From Purshia tridentata (Eukaryota; Streptophyta; Magnoliopsida; Rosales; Rosaceae), in contig QANT01009107.1 of NCBI GenBank assembly GCA_003254885.1, positions 1 through 62,150 of the forward strand: a stretch of DNA of 62,150 bases. Reading direction: 5' to 3'. Positions within the stretch are counted from its first letter, which is position 1, and each line of letters begins with the position of its first letter. Of the stretch, positions 25,900 through 40,953 are shown one piece after another. Position numbers and translations under genes: made by a program. The notes under the pieces were generated by a model. It ran no database searches and was not told where the DNA came from. It saw only the letters and a program-made list of their open reading frames with translations.

Positions 25900-26537
25900 C
25901 ACACACACAAACATACATTGTATTTACATATATGTGTATAGTATTGGTGACCATCAACTGAAAGTTAGAGAATCGAACGAGGTGGATTGATCTCTAGATG
26001 TTATCCTTAATTTGTCATTTGTACGACAATGTGTCCCGATTGATTGATCAAGTTGCCTAACCAAGTCACTCACGGAACCCTTTTCCACAAGAAGGCTCGG
26101 GCCCCTCGGAATTCTTTTCCCAACATATTCCTTGGGCCATTGATTCGTACACGGAAAATTGGTGAATTTTCCACCAGCAGCCCTATGACTAACTACTAAC
26201 TTACAATTTTACTCCTAGTGTTTAGTAGACTCTAAAAACCCAGACATTGAAATCGGATGCCATGTCTCACAATTATTGGACCTAAAAATTTAAGTTGTAT
26301 GTGAATAAATCGAGACAAATGCTTGGGTTCCAACCATTTCTCCTTATTAGCCAATTACAATTTGACACATTGAATTTTTATTATTTTCTTTCTCTAAATA
26401 CATGTTAGAATTTAGGGACGTATATCAAGCTAACACATGTTATGTTTTGTTTTGTGTTATGCCACTTAATTGTGATATGCTTAAATTCCATGGGTTGGAT
26501 CATCACACTCTTCCTTGCGAATTAGTACTCTATAATC

Positions 26538-26546
26538 TATATAAAG
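26538..26546 (+). promoter_or_regulatory. TATA box of the lipid-transfer-protein gene
   Basis: TATATAAAG lies about 98 bases before the ATG at 26636, a normal distance for a plant core promoter. Confidence 0.6.
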
Positions 26547-26635
26547 GCCATAAACATGTGTGTTTCTGTCAAAAGTCCAAACCTAAAGCAAAGGGAAAGA
26601 GTAGTACACACTGAAAATATAGCAAGTAGCTAGCT

Positions 26636-27161
26636 ATGGCGAAGTTTGGTGTGTGTGGGGCGGTACTGGTATGCATGCTTGTGACTACTCCTTATGTCAT
26701 TAATGCAACCATAACTTGCGGTGAGGTGACAATATTGCTGACTCCATGCATCCCATTTGGAGTATTTGGAGGGGTGGTGCCACCAGATTGTTGTGCCGGC
26801 ATAAAAGGCCTCAATGCTGCCCAAAATACCACAGAGGACCGCAGAGCTGCCTGCACTTGCATCCAACAAGGGGCTGCAAGGATTCCTGGGATTAACTATG
26901 ACCGTATCAACAAGCTTGGCGATCTTTGTGGCTCTCCTTGTCCCTACAAAGTTTATCCCTCTACTAACTGCTCTAAGTACGCTTTTCATACTGAAAACTC
27001 TTGCATACTACCACTTTGCATAAAACTCATTGTGTTGTATACACTTGTGGCCCATAACGTACAATTTTTACTTTTACCAACTTTTTCATGTTTGACCCTG
27101 AATGTACTTGGCATACTAATTATACATTTATTTCATGCAATTTCTTTTCAGGGTAAGCTGA
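26636..27161 (+). CDS. Non-specific lipid-transfer protein, type 1
   Basis: Small secreted lipid-binding protein, typically of epidermal walls and cuticle. Two exons, 26636-26976 and 27152-27161 (351 nt, 116 residues); the short last exon adds only the final residues VS, as in many LTP1 genes with an intron just before the stop. Residues 1 to about 24 are a signal peptide. The mature part has the 8-Cys frame C-Xn-C-Xn-CC-Xn-CxC-Xn-C-Xn-C, the conserved DRRAAC segment and PYK near the C terminus. Oddity: there is a ninth cysteine in CGSPCPYK where the family usually has a non-Cys residue. The Pro-Tyr-Lys motif and length resemble fruit-tree LTP1 proteins, a family that includes food allergens. 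Ligand unknown. Confidence 0.93.
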
Positions 27162-28350
27162 ATCCATTGAAGTAATATTGCAGTCTTAAGTAGGAAAATG
27201 AGAATGAAGCTTCTGAGAAGCTAGTTAGAGAAGCGTAGCATGTTTAAATTTGCACAATGCTTTTGTGGTTCTCGGGGATCATATTGGTTGTATGAATCGT
27301 AATCCAAATTATGAACTACTATCAGAATAAAAAGGTCACCTTTTATATACGATTACAAAATGACTATAGTTAATTTAATTATTTCTATGGTTTTATTTAA
27401 ATGTGATCCCCAAATTACTTAAGTAGCATGGGAAAATTATATGCAAATCTTCTTCTAAAATAATACGCTTCTCACATGATGCGAATTAGTGAGAGAACTA
27501 TACAGTGTACGAGAAGTCAGAGGAGGAGAATGCATAGATACCAAAATCGCCATCAAATCACCTGATTACAGGCATGATTGGTGCACAATCCTAACTCCTA
27601 AGCTTTCTACTTTTATAATTTTATTTGCCTATAGAGATCGACAGAAAGATGGGCACAAAGTCTCTCTCATGTCCACAATTTTCATTTGACAAGCACATGC
27701 TGTGACTGAATGTATACAGGACACCCCACATGGCCAAATACTAGTCTTTAATACTTGTAGGCCTAGCATTATCCTGATGGGACCCATTTCACTCTGGAAA
27801 AATATAGAACAAGATTCTACAAAGGAGGAGTTAAATGGTGCATAGCATTCCAAACTTAAAGAATTCAATTTTGGTGTTCTCAAAAATTGAATCAGAGAAG
27901 TTTGAGGAAAGAACAAAGAGAGAGAGTATTTGTATTTCTGGGTTTAACCCAACTCATTGCAGTCAACCCGTGAGATGAAACAATCAGAGTAGTGCACAAA
28001 GTTTACAACGTAATTAAATAAAGAAAATACAAAGGAAGAGAATGCTATAATGATAGCATACCCACTTCCATGGGAATGACCTTACATTCCTACATTTTAA
28101 AGCACCCCATAGACAAAAAATTCAATATTGAGGAACCTCCCACTTCCATGGGAGTCACTTTCCATTCCCCTTTTTGGGGAACAGCCCTAAGAATAAACAA
28201 ATAAGAATGAATCCTTAACACAAATGTGAAAAATAATGAAATAAATATAGAGTATCCTCTCTAGATGATTGGATGTCAATCTATAAACAATCTACCAGAC
28301 GGCGTTCCATGGAAAAGTCAGAAGGTCAGCAGCTCAGCAGCCAGTTTAAG
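27162..28350. other. Convergent spacer between LTP and bZIP genes
   Basis: Holds the LTP 3' UTR on the left (an AATAAA-like signal sits near 27325) and probably the bZIP 3' UTR on the right. A CCCACTTCCATGGGA block appears twice, near 28060 and 28140. The frames at 27489-27916 show no domain. No gene called. Confidence 0.5.
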
Positions 28351-30740
<2,390 letters not shown>

Positions 30741-31619
30741 GTGTTTCGCTCCTTTCTCACACTCACTTCTGTTTTTCTTTCCATTCTTCCCTCCTTTGCA
30801 AGAAAGATTGTAATCATTTTTTTTAAAAGTAATGTTTATCTTAATACCAACTTAGCAACCAAATCCTTCATATGCTCAACCACAATCACAACTTTCACCG
30901 TCTATAAATTGATTCTTCTTATATTTATCGTGAGATAAACTGTTAAATAATAGACGTGGCAAGACTAAGACCAACTTTTTTCTAACATGTAATTTTTCAA
31001 AAAGATCAAATTTCTTAATATTTTTTATCCACGTCGCATTGACAAAATTTTGAATTTGTAATGCTAAAAAATAAGACAAGATCTGAACCCTTATCAATGT
31101 CACAGTTGATGAGTTCATTCTCAGCCGCAGCCCCATAGTTAGCGGAGCTGACAAGAACACGATTATGAAGCTGGATATATGGAGCCTGACTGGACCATGG
31201 TCCATGTGGATATGGGCCACATGTCCATTGGTGAACAGCTGGATATTTATTGGACACACTTCCTAGTCTCCCTCACATATGATGTGACATACCTTTCCAA
31301 AGTTTTGGAATTCATAAAATAAACAAATTTATTTTATAGTTTTAAATCCAAAGTTTTATGCTTGTAATATTTACATATCTATCACAAGCAGTCACGTACA
31401 CCTATAACCAACTATATATGGCATGATGAGCTCACCAATATTTTTGTAGTCTTTTGTGTTATCGTTTACTTTTGTTCTTGATTATAATATTTCCCATATC
31501 ACTTTCAATTTGTCACTCTCATCTCCTCAGTTTTAATTCCTAATTGGCATTTACAAGTTTTGTGCCGGCCATGTGTACATATTTATGTAGTTGGGTTGGT
31601 CACTCTGTACTATACAAAC
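30741..31619. other. Divergent spacer between bZIP and P450 genes
   Basis: Shared upstream region of two divergently transcribed genes, about 880 bases. The in-frame extension upstream of the P450 ATG has no ATG (it would need TTG at 31560), so it is leader. The minus-strand frames at 30876-31259 have no domain. Confidence 0.5.
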
Positions 31620-33516
31620 ATGGGTTTCATTGCAGTGATTGCAATCACTTTGATTGTAGCTTTCCTCCTCTCAAAAATTCTGTTTAAAGGTCAGAGCAAA
31701 AATATCCCAGGAGGATCTCTGGGGTTTCCCTTAATAGGAGAGACATTGAGCTTTCTTCAAGCTCAGAAACAAGATCGAGGCCCTGAATGGCTGGATGAAA
31801 GAATATCAAAACATGGTCCTGTGTTCAAAACCTGTTTGATGGGTTCTCCAACTGTGATTGTTACTGGCCAAGCAGGTAACAAGTTTGTACTTGGGGCTGA
31901 AGATGATGTTCTTGCTGCCAAGCAACCTGTCACCCTGGTAGCCATTTCTGGAAAGCAAAATATATTTGAACTTACAGGGTCAAGGTAATATCCCTCTTCA
32001 ATTTGTCGGAAAACATGTTATGCTGCTAGACTGTCATTGATTTGATGAATTCTTGTTTGTGCATATTTTGGACTGACAATATATATGGTGCATATATGCA
32101 GGTATAGATTGGTAAAGGGGGCAATGGTGAGCTTCTTAAAGCCTGAAAGTCTTCAGAACTATATCAGACAGATGGATGGATTAATCAAGACCATGTTACT
32201 AAGAGAAACAGAAAACAAAGACACCATAAAAGCTGTGGTGACCATGAAGAAACTAACATTTAACATAGCATCCAGCATCCTTTTTGGCATCAAGGATGAG
32301 CACACTAGGGAGGTTTTGTTTGATGACTTTTCTTTAGCCTTCAAAGCAGTTTGGTCCCTTCCTGTTAATTTGCCTGGCACTGTTTACTGGAGAGGCCTAA
32401 GAGCCAGGTCAAGGATCGTCAATCAGATTTTGCCTATACTCAAGGAAAGAAGGGAGGAGCTTTCAGAGGGGAAGTTGAGCCCTACAAGTGATGTGTTGGC
32501 TTGCTTGCTGTCATTAAGAGATGAAAATCAGCAACCAGTTTCTGATGATCTGATCATGGATAATTATGTCACCTTAATGATAGCTAGTCATGACACTTCA
32601 GCAATTCTTCTAAGCCTTATGATATGGAAGCTGTCTACAGACTCTGATATCTACAAGAAAGTCTTAGAAGGTAACTATTGCATATATATCTTTGTAATTA
32701 ATCCTAGAGGAACCATATATATTTTCTCACTGATGATCACAGTATGTAGCGGGTGGGATATACTTGTTACATCAATTATTATGTCCAACAAATGAATGTG
32801 ATCAGAAAATGTTGTGTTCTAGCATTAATTACTCTTCTGCTTCTGCAAAATTTCTCTCTCCCACTTAATTTCTTTGTATTCCTATTGCTTTCAGAACAAA
32901 TGGACATTTTAAGGAAGAGGGAGGAGGGAACAGAAGATAGGCTAACATGGGCTGAGATACAAAAGATGAAATACACATGGAGAGTTGCCCAAGAGTTGAT
33001 GAGGGTGATCCCTCCTGTGTTTGGCAGCTTTAGAAAAACACTTAAAGACACTGAATATGGTGGCTATGACATTCCCAAAGGATGGCAGGTAACAGATTTC
33101 TGAATTTTGATCACCATCTTCAAATAATCACAGCTTCTTTAATTTTCTTGTGAATTATCTAATTATTTAGAATTAGCATTGATTTGGGTTTTGCATATAT
33201 GCACCTGCAGGTGTTTTGGGTGGCCTGTGGAACTCACATGAACAAAGATATATTTGGGAAACCCACAGAGTTTGACCCATCAAGGTTTGAGAACCCATCA
33301 AAGCCAATCCCTCCCTATGCTTATATTCCATTTGGAGGAGGCCTTCACACTTGCATAGGAAATGAGTTTGCTAGAGTGGAAGTACTGACTACCATCCACA
33401 ACTTGGTGACAATGTTTGAATGGTCACAGGTGTACCCTGAGGAAGGAATAACCCGTCAGCCAATGCCATACCCATCCATGGGTCTCCCAATCAAGATCAA
33501 ACTAAGAAATCCTTAA
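31620..33516 (+). CDS. Cytochrome P450, CYP85 clan (CYP716/CYP718-like)
   Basis: ER-anchored monooxygenase of the clan that oxidises triterpenoids and other terpenoids. Four exons: 31620-31984, 32102-32670, 32895-33088 and 33211-33516 (1434 nt, 477 residues). An N-terminal anchor at about 2-22 is followed by a proline/glycine hinge (IPGGSLGFPLIGE). The I-helix motif reads ASHDTS (about 283-288) rather than the usual A/GGxDT/ET form. ExxR is ELMR at 345-348, the PERF-like segment is FDPSRF at 397-402, and the haem loop is FGGGLHTCIG at 417-426 with Cys424 as ligand; His422 replaces the usual Arg. All core elements are present, so the gene looks intact. Closeness to CYP716, CYP718 or CYP728 cannot be settled by eye, and the substrate is unknown. 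Confidence 0.93.
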
Positions 33517-34047
33517 TTAGTAGAAATTAGAGGCTATATTTTCATTTTGTGCTTGAATTGCTTGTCTTCAAATGAAAATCAAAGATATTGAAACTGATGA
33601 TTCGCTTTATAATTAAGCTTCTTAGCCAACTAAATATCAACCAACCTAGTGTTTTTATATTTATACTCCTTTTTATCTATTCATTTTCTAATTTTGCATT
33701 GCTTATATGCCATGTGAAAAGCCTTATATTAAGCTTTGATTTCCTTAAGCGGGCTCTATAGATTTAAAAACCCAACTATTGTATTGGGTTAGAAATTAGG
33801 CATCATTAGGTGGGTGTACAAATGTTATAGGGCTTAATTTCAACAATATCATCATCCATGAGAGAGATATCATTCTCTCTATATAAGATGTTAAACAAAA
33901 TTCAGATAACATAACAAATTAACTAAGCAAAAGCCAAGATTGTTTAAAAAAAAAAAAATCCAAAATAAAACATTGGAAATAAATGAGTGGCAGTAGAAAT
34001 ACTAAAAAGCAGAGAGGGAAAATAATAATAATATATGGGTGTGTTGT
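33517..34047. other. Convergent spacer between P450 and XLG-like genes
   Basis: Contains the two 3' UTRs. AT-rich, no coding signals, no repeats of note. Confidence 0.5.
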
Positions 34048-35695
34048 CTAGAAAGGCAGGTGGTGGCGGTTAGTGGGCGAATAAGGGGAAAAGGATGAAC
34101 TCATGACAAAAGAATTTGGGCTACTGGCAGCATGGTGGGCCCTGTTTGGGGTTCTCGGAGTGATTGGGGTCACTGGGCTTCTTGATATGGGCGACACCAT
34201 TGAGACACGACCTTGGGCCCGGTATCCACTCCTTCTGGGCCCTTTCTCGGCCCACTTCAGCTCTGCTTGCTTCACTGCATCAGGGTACCTGGAAAAACAT
34301 CCCACCTTTCCTGCTCTTTGTATGTACCTGTACGCAATTACATAAATACCCACATTTACATGCTATGCTGTCACCGTCAGTTTGTTGTTTTATGAAAATA
34401 CTTAAATAATAATAATTACTGTGTCCAAATTGTGGAGGTTGTTGTTGTTTTAGGGCCACTGTCAGTTTGTTAAGTGCCAAGTATAAAGAACCAAGGAGCA
34501 AGGACGGCAAACCAAATGCAATTTTTAATTTATGTTACTATTTGACCCTAATTGCCGGCCTTTAATTGTATATCTTTCATTCTCTTGGACTGAGTAGCTG
34601 GCCTGTAATTAATTGTTTCACCAATAGCCACTACGTACTGTGTATTAATTCGAATAATTTGTACTATATATAAATACTGAAACCCCAAAACGAGGTCGTC
34701 TGGAATTTAAACGTACACAAAATCAGTACTCTTGATTTAAACTAGCTCCAGCAAATCTAATATTATATATTTATATATATGGTCTTTCATGCCTTAGCTA
34801 TATATGCCAACGTACAATAATATATATATATAGTTAATTAATCCAATTCAAGAAAAATTAATTAATCTGTTCGAAATGATTAATCAATGATACCTTTGGC
34901 TGAATCGCCTCCCTAAGCAGTCGACGCATTTTCTACCTTCTGTCATTTCACCCATTCCTACCATCACACAATGTCTGCAATACACCCTTCCACAAACCTG
35001 CACACAATTTAAGTCCACATAAACATAAACTCAGACACACCCTGATAATTATTAGAGCAGTAGTCTTAAATCGTATTACTTAAAAAGCTTTGAAATGAAT
35101 TACTTACCAGGCAACGGTGGCGGAAAATGTAGATGTAGGTGGTACAAACGGTGCAGATATTGGAGTGTGGAACGCCAGGCCGTCTTCTTCCAGCTCTTTC
35201 TTGGTACATGGAAGCCATGCTTATACCACTCACATCATGACTATGGTCATAAACATTACTAGCCATGCTATTCTGATCCACTCCATGTCTCAACCCGGAG
35301 GAGTGACATGTATTATTAACATGGCCTGCTTCATGACCATGATGATGATCACCACCACTGTATCGATGACCACGTGTTGCATGATGGCCACCTGATCTGC
35401 TGTATGGATTAACCACATCGTCGATGACGTGGTGGTTCGATGCTTGCAAAGCTCTGGTGAAGTCAAGACTGGGGAGTTTGGTTAGTGGGGAGGGTTGTGT
35501 GGTGGATTTGAGTTCGGAAATAGGTTCCATGATCATGTGGGTGGGCTTTTTGGTCTTTCCTGATGATGGGCTTGGGTTGTTGACTTTGAGTTCTGCAAAG
35601 TCTTGGAAAGTCAGGTTCACTGACTCGTCTGGTATGCCCTGATACATCTCTTCAAGCTCCATTCTTGCTTTTGTCAATGTTGCCTTGTCCCCCAT
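34048..35695 (-). CDS. Plant Cys-rich protein resembling the XLG zinc-binding region
   Basis: Three minus-strand exons: 35108-35695, 34894-34997 and 34048-34327 (972 nt, 323 residues). Exon 2 is only 104 bases and is easy to miss; it supplies the core Cys-rich segment. Residues 1-165 are low-complexity and His/Ser/Gly-rich. About 170-240 carries CTVC, then HRCLVCGRVYCRHC and EGRKCVDCLG, a pattern of paired cysteines like the cysteine-rich region of extra-large G proteins, or a treble-clef/RING-like fold. It is followed by the conserved basic block AELKWAEKGPRRSG. The C terminus is Ser/Pro-rich with repeated SP/TP sites. There is no GTPase domain. Databases often label such proteins extra-large G-like; biochemical role unknown. 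Zinc binding is inferred. Confidence 0.88.
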
Positions 35696-35706
35696 CGCTA
35701 CTACTG

Positions 35707-35744
<38 letters not shown>

Positions 35745-36889
35745 GAGATATGTTCAAGTGAATTGTACGTTGAAAGAAAGGAGCTAGGGTTTAATTAATA
35801 GGTCCTATTGAAATCAAAGACGGTAATAAAAGGACAAGTTAAATGGCCGGTCGTAGCTAGAAATTTCAACATCATTCTTTTCTCACACGGTGATCAACAA
35901 TGTACGCATTAAGGATTATGATTCATTAAAAAAAGCCACAAAATTTGGGATGCATTAGCTCTCGATTTGACATATATTACTTACTAAATTCTTCATGCCA
36001 CACGGTTAACTAGCAAATTAATTACTACTTGATGACTAGCTAGCTAGTTGGGTACATTACTACAAATACGAAAAGTTGTATAAATTATGGAGTCCAATAT
36101 AAACATTTTATATTACATGTCCAAGTCCACCGATGTGAGAGATATTTGCACAAACAGCATGTATGATAAATGTAGTAGAAAAAAGGACTAATATTGACAT
36201 TAATTCCTAAGTATACATTTGTAGGGCGATGGTATATTCCTTATTCAGTTATTAAGATAAGAGGGGAGGCGTTCAGTTTGATACTTAAGTAAATGAAGGT
36301 GGATTGAATATGAATCTATGATCAACCCGGCCAAGAATCAAACAAAGCTGTGGCCGGACAATATTAAGTACTAGTAATTATAAAATTGTGTGCTGGAGCC
36401 TGGAGCTGAAACATTGGTCTTGCTTAGCCTGTTTATATATTGTATTATACTCCGGTGGTGTGCGATTGGAAATAAAGAAACATGAAGCTCTTTAAGGCTG
36501 TAATGGGCTGGAAGTCCAGGAATTGATGGCAGGTTCCTTATTACTGTTGCCTTAGCCTATACACACGGCTCATTTCATGCTGGGACCCCAATTTGTTTTA
36601 TACACAGGGCTCATTAATTAAATTAATTTCTTGACTCAATTTTTTCCACAAAAGGAAGGTATTCATGCACCGCGCAGATGGTCGCTTTTAACCGGCATTT
36701 GTCTGTTTCGACGGCAATTCTCCATGCAAACATGACAGATGAACCAAAGAAGAAGAAACAAAATTACATTTTTTTGACTCTATAGAAGTAGAGATGTATG
36801 ACACCACCCATTGGAACTGAACAAACTAATAAAAAGATATACTCGGGCAAAAAAACAGGAGACGGTTCACCGTTGACGGTTGGATTGTT
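35696..36889. other. Spacer upstream of the XLG-like gene
   Basis: Begins with a GA microsatellite (about 35709-35740) in the leader of the XLG-like gene, followed by AT-rich spacer. The last 100-200 bases are probably the VAL 3' UTR. No coding structure found. Confidence 0.5.
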
Positions 36890-39800
36890 TCAGTCTTCAC
36901 CATCTCTTCTACTCTCACAGTCCCACGCTACAGATGAAGGGCAACCTTCATTAGACACGCGTCTCTCACTCTCCCCAGTAGTAGCTTGTGTGAGTAAACA
37001 GGAGGAACCAAGAGCATCCTGAGGCTCGCACATCATGTTTGTCAGGCAACTTTCCTTCCTGTACTTCTCTAATGGTTGTTGGCTGGCAGCTTGAGCAAGG
37101 CTCAACAAGCTCAATTCTGCAGCCTCCACTTGCATGTCTTCACGGCTGGGATCACAATTCAGGTCAATTTGTCCAGCGCTGGAACTTTCAGCCACATCAG
37201 CTTGAGTTCTGCTCTGGCTGCCTCCATTCTCTGATGAGTGATTCATAAGCAGCAAAACATCGCTTGATGTGCCATTCATTTCTGATTCATCCTTGTGGTT
37301 GTTATCATCCCTCTGGGCAGCCTCTGCTTCTAGTTCTGATTGGCGTTTCTTCTTGCGTAGCATCAGGGTTTTAAACCGCCGTTTTACCGTCATGCACACG
37401 TTGCATGTGCATGTTGGCTTGTGCTTGCCCTTCCCACTTGGGGGCTGAATACACACTATGCAAGAGCAGCCTGGTCGGTGACGGGGATGTTTGGTGGTGG
37501 CTCCAACTGATTGCTCACCCGAGTCACCCACATTATCTCCCAGAATGGCAGCGCTAGCCAGGGCATCTAAGCCAGAAGGTTCATGTTCTTTGCCTTCCTT
37601 ATGGTTCTCTATGATTCTTCTCTTCTTCAAATCTGGGAAAAATTTAATGACAAGCATTGAGAATCAGGGAGTAACAGAATATCATTGAAATTAACACATT
37701 CTTTATGAAGCTGAGTGAAGGGCCACATCAAGCAATCTAGTAAGGTATTGAGGTCTCTGCCACAGGCAATAAACTTCTTCCGTTATGAGAAACAAGAACA
37801 TGGGAGAAAAATTATCCACACAGAGCAGAAATTAATGCAATCAACCCATGAAATTATATGAGCACATGCAAAGATGAACCCCACATTTAAACAACTTATA
37901 TATCAAAGAACTCCAGCCCTTCCGCAAATCCATGCACATTAAGTGCATCCATGTAAAACCTAGATATGTAGCAATACCTTACTTTGACGGACACATCCAG
38001 GCACTCATCCGCATGTACTATATTTGATAAATGTATTATATAAGAAAACATTTCATTAAAAAAAAATGCAATTTATTATTCAAGGACCATCTTCTTAACA
38101 GAATGAGCAGTAGAACTCCCAAAGGAATAGAAAAGGGACACAAAGCTTTAGGTTATACCTTTGCCTGCTCTTAAAAGATTATCCAATTCTTTCGAGCTCA
38201 TCTCCTCTGGCGCAGAACACGAACACCTGTGAGGATATAAAAGAAACACCATCAATATTTCATCTCATGGACAAAAGATTAAAGAATTAGGTTGCACCTG
38301 CTTGAATCCCAAGAATTTTCAGGACACGTCCACTTTGGAGGGAGAAGAACATCAACAGGCAACCTCCGCCACTTGAAGCAATCATCACACTGAGCCCATT
38401 GTTCCTGTCTCCTGGAATATAGTGCCAGATATTCAGCAACAGAGTTATTTGCCATAATGCATGCATAAAGATTAGTACTCAAACTACAGTACACTGCCCA
38501 CCCTATGAGGCACATCATTCATGTGCCAACAAGGCCCATGGCTACATAGCCTACATTTCAAGGTTGAGTACTGAATTTCAGTGGTTCGATGATGCTCTTT
38601 CAGATGGCTGGGCAGTAATATAGTCCTATTTCTCAACACATAATACAGTGACATTACATAGTATAACTCACAAATACTTACTCAGATGGCCAGGTGGTGA
38701 ATATAGATCTCTTCCCGAAAACCGGGGGTTCCTAGAAGAAAGGAATAACAGTGATCAAATATCTCACCTCAGAACATCATAAAATTTGAACTTTTAACGC
38801 ATTGAATCCGTTAAAGCATCATAACATACATGACTTCATATGACAAGAGGGGCACTGACTATCACATACTTACATCATACTCTTCAAATTCATGATCTTC
38901 AATTGTGACAATGCTTGGTTTGACACTGGGGGGTGGACGAAGCAAATCCTGTGCTTCTTCCCATGTCAGCCTCAGCTCCAGAACATCTTCACTATGTATG
39001 AGCAACCTCTTACTTTTAGGCCCAATATTCCGGGTCCTCTTCTTCTCAGAATTCAATACTGGCTGCTGCAGCAAGTCCTCACTGGTTCTGAGACCATGGT
39101 TTTCACTTTTATGCAAATTAATATCCCCATCAGCCAAATGCAAATGTTCTGAGGGAGCATTTAGGTGAGGATCCTTGCTTCCTTTATTCGTTTGGAAAAT
39201 ACTAGAGACACCACTTCCTGTAGCCAGATTCTCAACAACACTAGAAAAGGAAGTTTCCCCAGGAGTGCCATTGGGAAGGGTAGATGCTTGGGGATCCTAA
39301 TTATTTAACATGTGTGTACAAATGTGAGTTTCCATAAGAACAAAACACAGTCTAAAAGTAAGAGGATGCAGAATTTGATGCACTAGGTAACTATGAAACT
39401 GAGTAAACTGACCTGCATATCTAATTTTGATGCCTTTCGAAACCCCATGACAAGTCTGCCCCCAGGATCTATCCGACTGAATGTCACTGCAATAAAGAAA
39501 TTGGATTAAAATCTGAAGTTTTTTTTTTTTTTCCACTATATATGGGAAAGGAGAGGGGAGCAGAATATCTGAAACAATGAATAATGTGTGGACTTTTATC
39601 TCAGCCTCTAAGCCAGAACATAATATAGCATACCAGTATCACCCGCTTGCAGTTGCATAGATTGTATGCAAGGAGTTACACCTTCTAAAACGTACATCCT
39701 GCTATTATTGTTTGGCCAAAATCTGAACTGAAACACCCATTCATTCCCCTTCACATCTTGAATCCTTAGAGGAAGGCCTTCTGATTGAGAAATAGGAGGA

Positions 39801-40901
39801 AAATAGGCCTGCATTCACTTCCAGTTCATACAGATGTAGCAAGGGGAAAATAATACATAAAACAAAGGGGGAAAAGATTCTCCATTGAGGGAAGGAAAGG
39901 AAATCTGAATTCTCCTCACTCACCCTTCCCAAAGATGACAAAAAACATAATGTTAAATGCATGGTTTACCTCAGCACATGCTTTTGGAAGAACCAAACGA
40001 CCAATTCGACCAGCATCACTGGCACTCAGCACCTTCTCGAACAGTGGCACAATAGTAGAATTCAAACTTGAAAACATATTAAGGCAAACACTACTCTCAA
40101 ATTGACAGATAAAAGCATACATTTACCAAGTAAAAAGCTTTTTAAAACAAAAATCAATGTAAATGAGAAATTATAAATCAACTAAGGATACTCGCCAGAT
40201 AATTTCTCCAGCTCTTGGTCAGTAATCCTCGGCCAGTATCGGGGAAGTAACTGATTCTTTCCCCGTCCTTCAGCAGGTGGCCTTGCAATGCGCATATGAG
40301 AAATTCCACCTTTATTTGTATCTGAACTCATAGTGAGGCCAGATTTCAAAGGTTTGGGCAAAATAGGCCGAGACTTATGCCCCTGATGGAAGGAAGAAGG
40401 TGTCCTGTTCGGTTCTCTCCCATCCACAAGGCCCCCAGCAAAGGGTTGTACAAAATTTGGAGTCCCAGGTGGGGCTCCTAAAGTTATACTCAAAGATGGC
40501 TGACAGGAAGATTTATTCAAATCTTTGACCTCTAACGTTGTTCTACCATTGTCTGGTTTTGCAAATGTTAATGATCCAATAGAAGACTGAGCGGCACTTG
40601 AAAATCCTGGGCCAACTTCCGCTATTTGATGTGTGACTTCTTCTTGTTTGGTTTGCCCAAGAGATGCATTTATGTCACCTCTTTGAGGTTGAGGCAAAAT
40701 GTTTTCATTAGCCTCCATGATTTTGCATAATTGTAAAAGTTTTCCCTCATCAACAGTATCACCAACCACGCTATTCTCAACAGGAGTAGATTGCTGACCA
40801 CCAGCATTACTTATTGTCAATCCACAAAATCCATTCAGAACATCATCATTCTTGATCTACACAAAATAAAATAAGAATCCATGAAAATCCTATAGGTCAT
40901 C

Positions 40902-40953
<52 letters not shown>

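Larger units (their letters stand above)
25005..26635. other. TRF-like 3' region and intergenic spacer
   Basis: The first several hundred bases are probably the 3' UTR of the TRF-like gene. A MITE-like element sits at 25710-25899. The last 100 bases hold the lipid-transfer-protein promoter. No other coding structure is visible; the frame at 26402-26614 overlaps the promoter and leader of the LTP gene and is not credible. Confidence 0.5.

Noticed and set aside
31560..31619. N-terminal extension of the P450
   Set aside because: It begins with TTG, not ATG; the ATG at 31620 precedes a normal membrane anchor.
35117..35395. Plus-strand His/Met-rich frame
   Set aside because: Shadow of the His-rich first exon of the XLG-like gene.
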